Shown piece by piece: positions 56,124-64,000 of a stretch of DNA of 64,000 nt (the stretch's first letter is position 1; each line of letters opens with the position of its first letter). The notes beneath the pieces were generated by a model, which saw only the letters and a list, made by a program, of their open reading frames with translations, did no database searches and was not told the origin of the DNA. The DNA lies in NCBI GenBank assembly GCA_944320785.1, contig CALUIR010000007.1, forward strand, positions 1-64,000, written 5' to 3'. The position numbers and the translations under genes were made by a program. The DNA is from an uncultured Bacteroidaceae bacterium. Lineage in GTDB: Bacteria; Bacteroidota; Bacteroidia; Bacteroidales; Bacteroidaceae.

Positions 56124-57250
56124 AGTTCAACTTACAACATACCGACCCCAAAAGCAATGCCCGTGCCGGCTTGGTTACAACTGCCCACGGGCAAATAGAA
56201 ACACCTATCTTCATGCCAGTAGGAACAGTGGGGACAGTAAAAGGGGTGCATCTCACCGAACTAAGGGATGACATCAAGGCACAGATTATATTGGGGAACA
56301 CCTACCACCTTTATCTGCGCCCAGGCCTCGACATTTTAGAAAAGGCAGGCGGGCTGCACGGATTCAATGGATGGAACCGCCCTATCCTGACAGACAGTGG
56401 AGGTTTCCAAGTCTTTTCTTTGTCAAGCATCCGAAAGCTGAAAGAAGAAGGAGCCGAGTTCCGTTCTCATATTGATGGTTCCAAACACATCTTCACACCA
56501 GAAAAAGTCATCGATATAGAACGCATTATCGGCGCCGATATCATGATGGCTTTCGATGAATGTCCTCCCGGCGATTCCGATTATGCCTATGCAAAAAAAT
56601 CATTAGGCTTGACCCACAGATGGCTGGATCGTTGCATCAAACGTTTCCATGAAACAAGTCCGAAATATGGTTATGACCAATGCCTTTTTCCCATTGTACA
56701 GGGATGCATTTATCCTGATTTGCGGAAACAAGCAGCAGAGTTTGTAGCTTCTAAGGAATGTGATGGAAATGCAATTGGCGGGTTAGCTGTAGGCGAACCC
56801 GTGGATAAGATGTACGAAATGATCGAACTGGTCAACACCATCCTTCCGCAAGAAAAACCCCGTTATCTGATGGGCGTAGGCACTCCTGTCAACATCCTTG
56901 AAGGCATCGAACGGGGCGTGGACATGTTCGATTGCGTAATGCCGACTCGAAATGGACGAAACGGCATGCTTTTCACAAAAAACGGTATCATGAACATGCG
57001 TAACAAGAAATGGGAAGCCGACTTTTCTCCCATCGAAGAAGATGGTGCTTCTTATGTTGATACGCTTTACAGCAAAGCCTATCTCAGGCATTTGTTCCAT
57101 GCACAGGAACTGTTGGCCATGCAAATCGCATCCGTCCATAACCTCGCTTTCTATTTATGGCTGGTGAAAGAAGCACGCCGCCACATCATCGCCGGCGATT
57201 TCTCCACATGGAAACCGGCCATGGTCAAACAAATATCTACCCGATTATAA
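56120..57250 (+). CDS. tgt: Queuine tRNA-ribosyltransferase lacking the zinc cysteines
   Basis: A 376-residue TIM-barrel enzyme that swaps G34 for a queuosine precursor in GUN-anticodon tRNAs. The catalytic Asp92 (TDSGGFQVFS) and nucleophile Asp271 (DCVMPTRNGRNG) are present, as is the base-recognition GGLAVGE loop (220-226). The usual CxCxxC zinc motif is gone: the aligned stretch (about 305-316) reads PIEEDGASYVDT with no Cys. The downstream His340 (VHNLAFYLWL) remains. The frame is intact and the rest of the fold normal, so this looks like a lineage feature rather than decay. Start and stop overlap lon and lptG. Confidence 0.93.
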   Translation: MKFNLQHTDPKSNARAGLVTTAHGQIETPIFMPVGTVGTVKGVHLTELRDDIKAQIILGNTYHLYLRPGLDILEKAGGLHGFNGWNRPILTDSGGFQVFSLSSIRKLKEEGAEFRSHIDGSKHIFTPEKVIDIERIIGADIMMAFDECPPGDSDYAYAKKSLGLTHRWLDRCIKRFHETSPKYGYDQCLFPIVQGCIYPDLRKQAAEFVASKECDGNAIGGLAVGEPVDKMYEMIELVNTILPQEKPRYLMGVGTPVNILEGIERGVDMFDCVMPTRNGRNGMLFTKNGIMNMRNKKWEADFSPIEEDGASYVDTLYSKAYLRHLFHAQELLAMQIASVHNLAFYLWLVKEARRHIIAGDFSTWKPAMVKQISTRL

Positions 57251-58356
57251 TGAAAAGCCCGTTGCGCCATAAAATCATCAAAAGGCTTGACCGCTACATC
57301 ATTGCCAAATTCTTAGGCACTTACATTTTTGCCATAGCCCTCATCATATCCATCGCAGTAGTTTTCGACATCAATGAGAAGATGGACAAGTTCATGACAA
57401 ACAATGCTCCTCTGCAAGAAATTGTTTTTGACTATTACATGAACTTCATTCCTTATTTTGCCAATCTGTTCAGCCCTTTGTTCGTATTCATTGCTGTCAT
57501 CTTCTTCACTTCAAAGCTTGCTGAAAATTCTGAAATCATCGCCATGTTCTCCATCGGAATGAGCTTCAAGCGGCTGATGCGGCCCTATATGATCTCTGCA
57601 GCTTTGATTGCCATCCTCACGTTTTTCTTAGGCGCTTTCATTATCCCGGAAGGCAACATTACACGGCTTAATTTTGAAAACCAATACATCAAAAAGAAGA
57701 AAGTCACTTATGCCCGCAACATCCAATTAGAAGTGGATACCGGGGTCATAGCCTACATTGAACGTTACGAAGACTACAACAAGACGGGATACCGCTTCTC
57801 CCTTGACAAGTTTGAAGACAAAAAATTAGTATCACACCTCACGGCACGGAGCATCACCTACGACACCACCTCTACATACCGTTGGAAAGTGAAAAACTAT
57901 ATGCTCCGCGAACTCAAAGGCCGGAAAGAACAAATAGTAAAAGGCACCGAACTGGACACGACCATCATCATGGAACCTTCTGATTTCCTGATTGCCCGCA
58001 ACCAACAGGAGATGATGACAAGCCCGGAACTGAAAACATACATCGACAAACAGAAGCAACGTGGATTTGCCAATATCAAAGAATTTGAAATAGAATACCA
58101 CCGCAGAATAGCCATGTCGTTTGCTTCTTTCATACTGACTGCTATCGGGCTGACCTTGTCTTCACGAAAAACCAAAGGGGGCATGGGCCTGCATTTGGGA
58201 TTAGGGCTTGCACTGAGTTTCTCCTACATCCTGTTCCAAACCGTATCATCCACCTTTGCCATCAATGGGAACATGCCTGCCGTGCTTGCCGTCTGGATGC
58301 CCAACATCCTCTATGCCATCATAGCAATATATTTATACACGAAAGCTCCTAAATAG
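57250..58356 (+). CDS. lptG: LptF/LptG-family lipopolysaccharide export permease
   Basis: A 368-residue YjgP/YjgQ-family protein: two membrane helices near the N-terminus, one near 100, a periplasmic beta-jellyroll domain (about 130-270) and three C-terminal helices. It would form part of the LptB2FG ABC transporter that extracts LPS from the inner membrane. The opening RLDRYIIAKFLGTY is typical. The ATG at 57250 overlaps the tgt stop (TAATG). Whether it is the LptF or LptG equivalent is not decided by sequence alone. Confidence 0.9.
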   Translation: MKSPLRHKIIKRLDRYIIAKFLGTYIFAIALIISIAVVFDINEKMDKFMTNNAPLQEIVFDYYMNFIPYFANLFSPLFVFIAVIFFTSKLAENSEIIAMFSIGMSFKRLMRPYMISAALIAILTFFLGAFIIPEGNITRLNFENQYIKKKKVTYARNIQLEVDTGVIAYIERYEDYNKTGYRFSLDKFEDKKLVSHLTARSITYDTTSTYRWKVKNYMLRELKGRKEQIVKGTELDTTIIMEPSDFLIARNQQEMMTSPELKTYIDKQKQRGFANIKEFEIEYHRRIAMSFASFILTAIGLTLSSRKTKGGMGLHLGLGLALSFSYILFQTVSSTFAINGNMPAVLAVWMPNILYAIIAIYLYTKAPK

Positions 58357-58389
58357 TGACTTGCCCAAAGTTTCAAAAGATACTGGAAT

Positions 58390-58438
58390 AAAAATTTTTA
58401 GGGAAGATTTCATAAGCCTCTTCTCCCCAAGAATTTTT
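58390..58438. terminator. Imperfect hairpin after lptG
   Basis: AAAATTTTTAGGGAAGA on the left pairs imperfectly with TCTTCTCCCC-AAGAATTTTTG on the right. T/A runs at both ends suit bidirectional termination between lptG and the pseudogene on the other strand. Confidence 0.4.
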
Positions 58439-58455
58439 GCCACACATACGGGTTT

Positions 58456-58891
58456 CTATTTGTTTATCGTTTTATATGCCTTTTGAGTACCGTCACTCAT
58501 CATATCAACCTTAATGACAATACCCGTAGCATCATTCTGAACCATTTGTCCTTGCAAATTGTATGTATATGTTTTACTACCTGACATCATCTACACGTTC
58601 AGTTGCCAAATGGGTGACAAAAGTGAAGCCCAATGGGTTATTAACAGGGTCATCACTGGCCACATAATCCGTTCCCATAAAAAGCCACATGTCAAAGCTG
58701 CCTAACATGTAGTTTTCATAAACACCTAAATACTGTCCAGTTGAAACTTCCACAGTGTCGCCTTTGTTGATGCCATTACCCATGCACGAGGCAACTGGGG
58801 CTGCCATGCCTTGTATGAATATCGTGTCATTCTCGCCATAAACAATCCGTGCGCTTTTTCCTGTATGCCCGTAATAAACGTCCTCGAACAC
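58456..58891 (-). pseudogene. Remnant of a secreted protein with a C-terminal sorting-like tail
   Basis: Two frames make up one decayed tail. Frame 1 (58577-58891) has a VEVSTGQYLGVYENY-like beta segment and ends DDVR. Frame 2 (58456-58590) encodes a 44-residue stretch with YTYNLQGQMVQ and a lysine-rich end, the classic last domain of Bacteroidales secreted proteins. The change of frame near 58580-58590 and the missing N-terminal part suggest a truncated, frameshifted gene. It lies 3 bases past the M23 peptidase stop on the same strand. A pair of small real genes is possible but less likely. Confidence 0.55.
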
Positions 58892-58894
58892 ACC

Positions 58895-60169
58895 TTACTG
58901 CACTTTGCCTGCATCCAGCAGCGAAAGTTCATGAATCAGCGAGTCGCGCACCACGGCGAACTGCGCCATATTGGCAGGGCTGATGGGTTTCTTAGGTTGC
59001 GACTTGATGAGCAATGGGTTGATAGGTTTGCCATTCTCATGTACACGGAAGTCAAGGTGCGGGCCGGTGGATAACCCGGTGGACCCCACGTAGCCAATCA
59101 CTTCTTTCTGTTTCACCACAGAACCCACCTTGATGCCCTTTGCAAAGCGTGACAGGTGCATGTAAGTGGTGACATAGACGCTGTTGTGGCGTATCTTCAG
59201 GTAATTGCCGCCCCCCCGTGCCTGGTATCCTTTGGCTATCACCTTCCCATTGCCGATGGCATAGACCGGCGTGCCTGTGGGAGCCGCATAGTCCACGCCA
59301 TGGTGGGCGCGGTAACGTTTCAGCACAGGATGGAAACGGCTGTTGGTGAAGCGTGAGGAAATGCGGTAGAAATCCAAAGGCGCTTTCAGGAAAGCCCCCT
59401 CCAGGCTGTTTCCTTTTTCATTATAATATAATTCTTCTCCGTCTTGCACGAAAGGGATGGCATAGTACGTGCTGTCGCCATGTCGGAACGAAGCGGCCAA
59501 GACATGGAAATTTTGCAGTTCCTTGTCCTCCACGCACTCTTGTTCATAGATGACCTTGAAAGCATCCTGTTTCTGAAGGCCGAAGAAATCAATGGTCCAT
59601 CCGAAGATATTGGACAGCACCACGGCCAGTTGGGGAGAGGCGCCCGTGTTCTCCATGGCCTCCCATAAGGAAGATTCCACCGTGCCGGAGGCTTCTTTGC
59701 GCCGCCACTCCACCGGGTTCTCGCCGCGATGCACGCTGTAATCGCCTTCCAGGTTGAAGACAACGTAAGAACGGGGGTCAGCTTCGTACACAAAATACTT
59801 CGTTTGTGGAAAGCTGTCTTTCGTGGCAAACACGGCATACGTCTGCCCGCTTCGGATTTTCCGAACGTCGAATATGCTTTCCGCGCGCTCGTTCAGCCGA
59901 TGGACATCGCCCACCGTCAAGCCCTGTTCCTGCAAGAGGTCCGACAAGGTCTGCCGTTCCCGCACGATGCCGTATTTCACTTGGTAGGCATCTGTCGGGA
60001 TGCCATACTTGCACACAATCTCGTCCACTTCCGTGGAATCCGCCAATTCCACTTCGCCTGATACGGGCGGATTGCCCCTCAACGCCAGCAAGGCGGACAC
60101 GCCCACTCCGGCCAGCAACGCCATGCCTACGGACAGGGCAGCGCTTATTTTGTTCTTTCCTACTTTCAT
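58895..60169 (-). CDS. M23-family peptidoglycan metallopeptidase
   Basis: A 424-residue envelope protein with an N-terminal signal anchor (about 8-28), an intervening domain resembling the OapA/LysM-like regions of MepM-type proteins (VRERQTLSDLLQEQGL), and a C-terminal M23 LytM domain. Zinc ligands are visible in HHGVDYAAPTGTP and GPHLDFRVHENG, with the catalytic YMHLSRF histidine, so the enzyme should be active on peptide cross-links. The ATG at 60169 follows the promoter at 60199-60228; an upstream in-frame ATG at 60211 overlaps it and is unlikely. Confidence 0.92.
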   Translation of the reverse strand: MKVGKNKISAALSVGMALLAGVGVSALLALRGNPPVSGEVELADSTEVDEIVCKYGIPTDAYQVKYGIVRERQTLSDLLQEQGLTVGDVHRLNERAESIFDVRKIRSGQTYAVFATKDSFPQTKYFVYEADPRSYVVFNLEGDYSVHRGENPVEWRRKEASGTVESSLWEAMENTGASPQLAVVLSNIFGWTIDFFGLQKQDAFKVIYEQECVEDKELQNFHVLAASFRHGDSTYYAIPFVQDGEELYYNEKGNSLEGAFLKAPLDFYRISSRFTNSRFHPVLKRYRAHHGVDYAAPTGTPVYAIGNGKVIAKGYQARGGGNYLKIRHNSVYVTTYMHLSRFAKGIKVGSVVKQKEVIGYVGSTGLSTGPHLDFRVHENGKPINPLLIKSQPKKPISPANMAQFAVVRDSLIHELSLLDAGKVQ

Positions 60170-60198
60170 TCCATCTGTATTTTTTGAGTCTTTCCGCG

Positions 60199-60228
60199 CA
60201 AATGTACGCAATTATTCCGGCTTGGCAA
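60199..60228 (-). promoter_or_regulatory. Promoter of the M23 peptidase gene
   Basis: On the minus strand TTG (60226-60228) is followed after 19 bases by TACATTTG (60199-60206), a full consensus promoter. Confidence 0.7.
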
Positions 60229-60296
60229 GCCGCTTCCTTTCCTTATACATTGGAAAAGTTCCTGCATGATGCCCGGAAGCTTCCCTGCGGGCCGGG

Positions 60297-61391
60297 TCAG
60301 GAAGGCTCTCTCCAGTTGATTTTCAGTTGCACGGGCAGCCTCCTGCCCCGGCTGTCTTCCGCAGGAGGATTGGAGACGGAAAGTCCGATGAGCCGTATGG
60401 GGCGGCTTTCCTCTTGGGCTTCCCGCATCAGTTGCTTGGCAACGGGGAGGATGTCTTCCAAGGTGAGCAGTTCATGGAACACGGTCGTGCTGCGGGTCTT
60501 TTGCGCGAAATCATCGAAACGCAGCTTCAAGGTCAGCGTACATCCCCGGAACCCGGAACGGGCGATGCGCCCCACCAAGTCGGTAGCCACGTGGTATAGC
60601 TCGATGACCACCGACGAAGGCAATGTGATGTCCCGTTCCAATGTGTGTTCGCAACCCACGGATTTGCGCACGCGCACCGGCTCCACCGGGCGTTCGTCCA
60701 CGCCACGGGCGAAGTCGTAATACAGGTCTCCGGCTTTCCCGAAGTGCCGCCTCAGCATTTCACGGCTGCAGCCCTGCAAGTCCGCCCCGTTGTGGATGCC
60801 CAGTTCGTGCATCTTCTGCGCCGTCACTCTCCCGACGCCCCAGAAGGCTTCCACGGGAAGCCGGGCGATGAACGGCAACGCCCGATCAGGGTGGATAACG
60901 CAAAGGCCGTCCGGCTTGCGGTAATCGGAAGCCACTTTTGCCAGGAACTTGTTGTAGGAAACACCTGCCGAAGCCACCAGATGCAGTTCTTCCCGGATGC
61001 GCCGCTTTATCTCCTTCGCGATGTCCACGGCCATGGAGATGCCTTTCTTGTTGTCGGTCACGTCCAAGAAGGCTTCGTCCAAGGCCAATGGCTCCACAAG
61101 GTCGGTGTATTCATGGAAGATTTCCCGTATCTGGAAAGACACTTCCTTGTAGTGCGACATCCTGCCGGGCACGAAGATGAGCTGCGGGCACAGCTTCTTT
61201 GCCCGCAGAGAAGGCATGGCCGACCGCACGCCGTAGCGCCTCGCCTCGTAGCTGGCGGCAGCCACCACGCTGCGCGCTTCCTCATGCCCCACGGCAAGGG
61301 GTTTGCCCCTGTACTGCGGGTTGTCGCGCTGTTCCACGGAAGCGTAGAACGCGTCCATGTCAACATGGATGATTCTCCGGACCTTTTCCAT
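60297..61391 (-). CDS. dinB: DNA polymerase IV
   Basis: A 364-residue Y-family polymerase for synthesis across damaged bases. The palm carboxylates are in HVDMDAFYASVEQRD and LALDEAFLDVT. The fingers (GHEEARSVVAAASYEAR), thumb (helix-hairpin-helix near VEAFWGVGRVTAQKM) and little-finger domain are in order. A C-terminal clamp-binding QL-x-LxF box is not clear; the end reads RRLPVQLKINW. No LexA-like box is visible upstream. Confidence 0.95.
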   Translation of the reverse strand: MEKVRRIIHVDMDAFYASVEQRDNPQYRGKPLAVGHEEARSVVAAASYEARRYGVRSAMPSLRAKKLCPQLIFVPGRMSHYKEVSFQIREIFHEYTDLVEPLALDEAFLDVTDNKKGISMAVDIAKEIKRRIREELHLVASAGVSYNKFLAKVASDYRKPDGLCVIHPDRALPFIARLPVEAFWGVGRVTAQKMHELGIHNGADLQGCSREMLRRHFGKAGDLYYDFARGVDERPVEPVRVRKSVGCEHTLERDITLPSSVVIELYHVATDLVGRIARSGFRGCTLTLKLRFDDFAQKTRSTTVFHELLTLEDILPVAKQLMREAQEESRPIRLIGLSVSNPPAEDSRGRRLPVQLKINWREPS

Positions 61392-61407
61392 CTTTCCCCC
61401 TTTGCGG

Positions 61408-61415
61408 CAAAGGTA
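61408..61415 (-). promoter_or_regulatory. -7 box of the dinB promoter
   Basis: The minus strand reads TACCTTTG, 17 bases ahead of the dinB start. Confidence 0.45.
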
Positions 61416-61448
61416 ATCAAAAAGGGAAAGAAAAACCGTCCGCCCGCA

Positions 61449-61590
61449 GTGGAAACTTGGTTCATGCGGGCAAAAACTTCATCTTTAGCCTAAGGATGTG
61501 CATCTTTAGGTTAAGGATGTACATCCTTAGGCTGAGGATGTGCATCTCTAACCTAAAGATAAAGAAGTTGCCCGCATGAATTGGAAAAGG
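61449..61590. repeat. Dispersed element with four 21-bp repeats (copy B)
   Basis: Four units at 61480-61500, 61501-61521, 61522-61542 and 61543-61563 match the core CATCCTTAGGCTAAGGATG better than copy A does. The ends are inverted: TTCATGCGGGCAA on the left and TTGCCCGCATGAA on the right. The flanking GTGGAAAC is also shared with copy A at 4161. Confidence 0.8.
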
Positions 61591-61682
61591 CAGCCGCCTG
61601 GCTGGAACTTCCTGCCGGGGCATCCAGCGTGAACAAGTGCAAAAGGTTTCTTCCTTTTGGACGGGTGTAACGGAATATCCTG

Positions 61683-61690
61683 TATCTTTG
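61683..61690 (+). promoter_or_regulatory. -7 box of the tamB promoter
   Basis: TATCTTTG is a perfect -7 box. It implies a transcript start near 61697, a few bases before the proposed AUA start codon. Confidence 0.5.
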
Positions 61691-61701
61691 TTCGGCCAAC
61701 C

Positions 61702-64000
61702 ATAAAAAGGAAAAAGCTTATCAAGACATTAGGAAGAATAGTCCGCTGGATTCTCGGAATAGCCGCATTCATCTATCTGGGAACCATCATCCTGCTGGAG
61801 ATGCCCGCCGTGCAGCAACGGCTCACTTCGTTTGCCACCCGCAAGCTGAAGGAGGCGCTTCGCACGGAACTTTCCGTCGGGCGCATCTCTTTCGGGCTTT
61901 TCAACCGCATCATCATCGACGGCCTCTCCGTCTGCGACCGCTCCGGGAAAGAGGCCATCTCCGTCAGCCGCCTCTCCGTGAAGATGGAAATCGCGCCGTT
62001 GCTGCAAGGGAAGGTCAGCATCAGCAACGTGCAACTGTTCGGCTTCCGCATCGCCGTCACGCAAGACGACCGGCAATCTGACCCGAACATCCTGTTCATC
62101 ATCGAGGCGTTCCGGCCCGAACAGCCCCGGCTCAAGATAGAGGACGTGCGCGTCAACTCCATCCTGATGCGGCGCGGGCAAGTGTCCTACGATGTTGCTT
62201 CCGTGCCGGAGACTCCCGGCGTGTTCAACCCGCAGCACATTGACATCAAGAACCTTACAGCCAACATTTCACTGAAAGCTTTAAGTAAAGATTCTGTCAA
62301 TGCCGCCATCAAGCGCATGAGCTTCCACGAACAGTCCGGCTTCTCCTTGCAGAAACTGGCAGCCAAGCTGACGGCCAACAGCCGGCACGCCTGCCTAGAA
62401 AACTTCCTACTCCACCTGCCCGGCACTTCTTTCCGGCTCGACACGCTGAGAGCCGATTATGAAGGAATCCGCGCCTTCGCGCATTTCATGGACAGCGTGC
62501 GTTTCAGCGGACACATCCTCCCCTCACGCATCGCGCCGGGCGATTTTGCCTGCTTCACCCCTGCCCTGCGCCATTTCAAAGACACGCTGAACCTGCAAGC
62601 CGCCTTCACGGGAAGCGGCAACCGCCTCCGATGCAGCCATTTCGCCCTTCAGGCGGGGACAGGCATCCGCCTCAAAGGGCAAGCATCGTTCAACGGGCTT
62701 TCAAGAGGCACATCCGCACGGGCCAGCGGGCAAATCACCGAACTTTCCATCCGGCAAGAAGGGAGTGAATACCTTTTCCGCAATTTGCTGGCAAAACCGG
62801 CTCCTGCCGCCCTGCAACGGGCGGGCGACATCCGCTTCAACGGCACCTTCGGCGGGCAGCTGGACCACCTTGGCTTGGCCGGGACATTCCGCACCGATGC
62901 AGGGAACATCACGGCAAATTTAAGCATGTCGGCCGACAAAGCCGCCCGGCATGCTGCCGTGTCAGGAACCATCCATACGGAAGACCTTGACCTGGGCCGG
63001 ATTTCCGGCAAACCGGGAGTATTAGGCAAAGCGTGCCTCAACACCCATGTGCAGATGGAAAAGCGAGGGGAACAGCCTCCTTTCATCAACGTGGACGGCT
63101 TGATATCGTCCATTGAAATCAAGCAATACAACTACAAGAACATCCGTTTGGATGGCGTTTACCATCAGAAAAGCTTTGACGGCAGCATCCAACTGGACGA
63201 CCCCAACGGCCACGTCGCAATGGACGGCAACATCAACCTTGCCGGAGAAATCCCGGAATTCCACTTCAACGCCCGCCTCGGCAAGGTCCGGCTGCATGAC
63301 CTGCACCTTGCCTCCCGCTACCCGGACATGGAAATGTCGTGGCGGATGAACGTCAATTTCAAAGGCAATTCGCCCGACAACATGGAGGGCGACATCCGCA
63401 TCGACAGCATCTTCTTCAAGAATGCCGCCCGCGAACTATCCATCAGCCACGTGGACATTGCCGCCCGGCCGCAAAGCAACGGGGAGAAACTCCTTACCTT
63501 GGACTCGCCTTACGCCACCGCCACCGTGAAAGGACGCTACCGTTACCACACCATCCCGGCCAGCATCATCAAGACCGTGGAACGCTACATCCCTTCCCTG
63601 CTGAGCCTGAACAAGGAGATTGCCGAACCCGCCAACAACTTCTCGTTCGACCTGCATGTATATAACACCGACGACATCGCCGGGATGTTCGGCCTGCCGT
63701 TCAGCATCTATTCGCATGCCGTGGCGAAAGGCTATTTCAACGACATCGCCCAAAAGCTCCGCATCGAAAGCTACCTCCCCGCGTTCCGCTACGGCAACAC
63801 GCGCTTCGAGTCGGGAATGGTGCTGTGCGAGAACCCCGCCGACCTGTTCAAATGCCTTGCAAGAGCCAGCATGAAAATGAAAAGCAACGCCATCTTCAAC
63901 GTATCCATAGACACCCGCGCCGGCAACGACCGGGTAGCCGCCTCCGTCAACTGGGGCAACAACGCGGAAGCCACTTACAGCGGGCAACTCAAGGCTTCGG
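61702..64000 (+). CDS. tamB: TamB-like translocation and assembly protein (partial)
   Basis: The frame runs off the window after about 766 codons. The N-terminus IKRKKLIKTLGRIVRWILG leads into a single membrane anchor (about 12-32), then repeated beta-helical AsmA/TamB segments such as VQLFGFRIAVTQDD and VRVNSILMRRGQVSYD. It would form a periplasm-spanning beta-taco groove, partnering TamL. No ATG, GTG or TTG lies between the promoter box and the anchor. The expected start position carries ATA (61702), and the first in-frame ATG (61801) lies beyond the membrane helix. An in-frame TTG at 61657 is upstream of the promoter box. Confidence 0.82.
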   Translation, partial: MKRKKLIKTLGRIVRWILGIAAFIYLGTIILLEMPAVQQRLTSFATRKLKEALRTELSVGRISFGLFNRIIIDGLSVCDRSGKEAISVSRLSVKMEIAPLLQGKVSISNVQLFGFRIAVTQDDRQSDPNILFIIEAFRPEQPRLKIEDVRVNSILMRRGQVSYDVASVPETPGVFNPQHIDIKNLTANISLKALSKDSVNAAIKRMSFHEQSGFSLQKLAAKLTANSRHACLENFLLHLPGTSFRLDTLRADYEGIRAFAHFMDSVRFSGHILPSRIAPGDFACFTPALRHFKDTLNLQAAFTGSGNRLRCSHFALQAGTGIRLKGQASFNGLSRGTSARASGQITELSIRQEGSEYLFRNLLAKPAPAALQRAGDIRFNGTFGGQLDHLGLAGTFRTDAGNITANLSMSADKAARHAAVSGTIHTEDLDLGRISGKPGVLGKACLNTHVQMEKRGEQPPFINVDGLISSIEIKQYNYKNIRLDGVYHQKSFDGSIQLDDPNGHVAMDGNINLAGEIPEFHFNARLGKVRLHDLHLASRYPDMEMSWRMNVNFKGNSPDNMEGDIRIDSIFFKNAARELSISHVDIAARPQSNGEKLLTLDSPYATATVKGRYRYHTIPASIIKTVERYIPSLLSLNKEIAEPANNFSFDLHVYNTDDIAGMFGLPFSIYSHAVAKGYFNDIAQKLRIESYLPAFRYGNTRFESGMVLCENPADLFKCLARASMKMKSNAIFNVSIDTRAGNDRVAASVNWGNNAEATYSGQLKAS

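Larger units (their letters stand above)
61392..61701. other. 310-bp divergent region between dinB and tamB
   Basis: It contains the dinB -7 box, repeat element copy B and the tamB -7 box. There is no gene. Confidence 0.6.

Overview
The window reads as chromosomal DNA from a Bacteroidota member of the order Bacteroidales, most like Bacteroides/Phocaeicola. The evidence is the repeated promoter form TTG-N19/20-TAnnTTTG, the lack of obvious Shine-Dalgarno sites, a complete moxR/bat operon, a serine palmitoyltransferase, lipoprotein-type TamA (TamL), a DUF4295 gene beside rpmG/rpmB, and secreted proteins with Bacteroidales-type C-terminal tails. Nearly all of it is housekeeping DNA. I see no prophage, insertion sequence, CRISPR array or rRNA operon.

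Layout, left to right. 1-3.5 kb: tamL and a convergent MscS channel. 3.6-4.3 kb: two similar micro-peptide genes with a WGY motif, then a 4 x 21-bp repeat element. 4.4-10.3 kb: proS, nif3, a coiled-coil zinc-ribbon protein, a solo HsdR-N-like protein, a short AMP nucleosidase and holA. 10.3-11.1 kb: a long non-coding stretch rich in TTTGCAAA/ATGCAT dyads leading into a small XRE regulator. 11.7-17.5 kb: pyrK-pyrD, trmD, ligA, dapA. 17.7-28.9 kb: gyrA with a TPR protein, clpC, htpG, and a patatin fused to an outer-membrane barrel. 29 kb: two tandem tRNA-Arg(ACG). 29.5-39.2 kb: a small HTH protein and the operon moxR-DUF58-membrane protein-batA-batB-batC-batD-batE-PAP2.

39.6-42.8 kb holds an orphan secreted PL9 pectate lyase. 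Upstream of it is a regular array of three 15-bp palindromes at exactly 23-bp spacing. 43.2-50.1 kb holds ftsY-rimO-HU-(HU+TM+LysM) and map-tsaD-cinA-rpmB-rpmG-DUF4295. 50.2-52.8 kb holds spt divergent from a lipid kinase. 52.8-58.4 kb holds trmN6, and lon-tgt-lptG overlapping at each junction. The last part has a decayed secreted-protein tail, an M23 peptidase, dinB, a second 4 x 21-bp element, and the start of tamB, which has no ordinary start codon and runs off the window.

The genes group into envelope building (tamL, tamB, lptG, M23 peptidase, PAP2, patatin-barrel, sphingolipid genes), translation and tRNA modification (proS, trmD, trmN6, tgt, tsaD, rimO, rpmB, rpmG, map, ftsY), DNA upkeep (gyrA, ligA, holA, dinB, HU) and protein quality control (clpC, htpG, lon). 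The points most worth a second look are the paired WGY micro-peptides, the HU-membrane-LysM protein, a Tgt lacking its zinc-binding cysteines, the 23-bp-spaced palindrome array, the two 21-bp repeat elements, and the probable AUA start of tamB.
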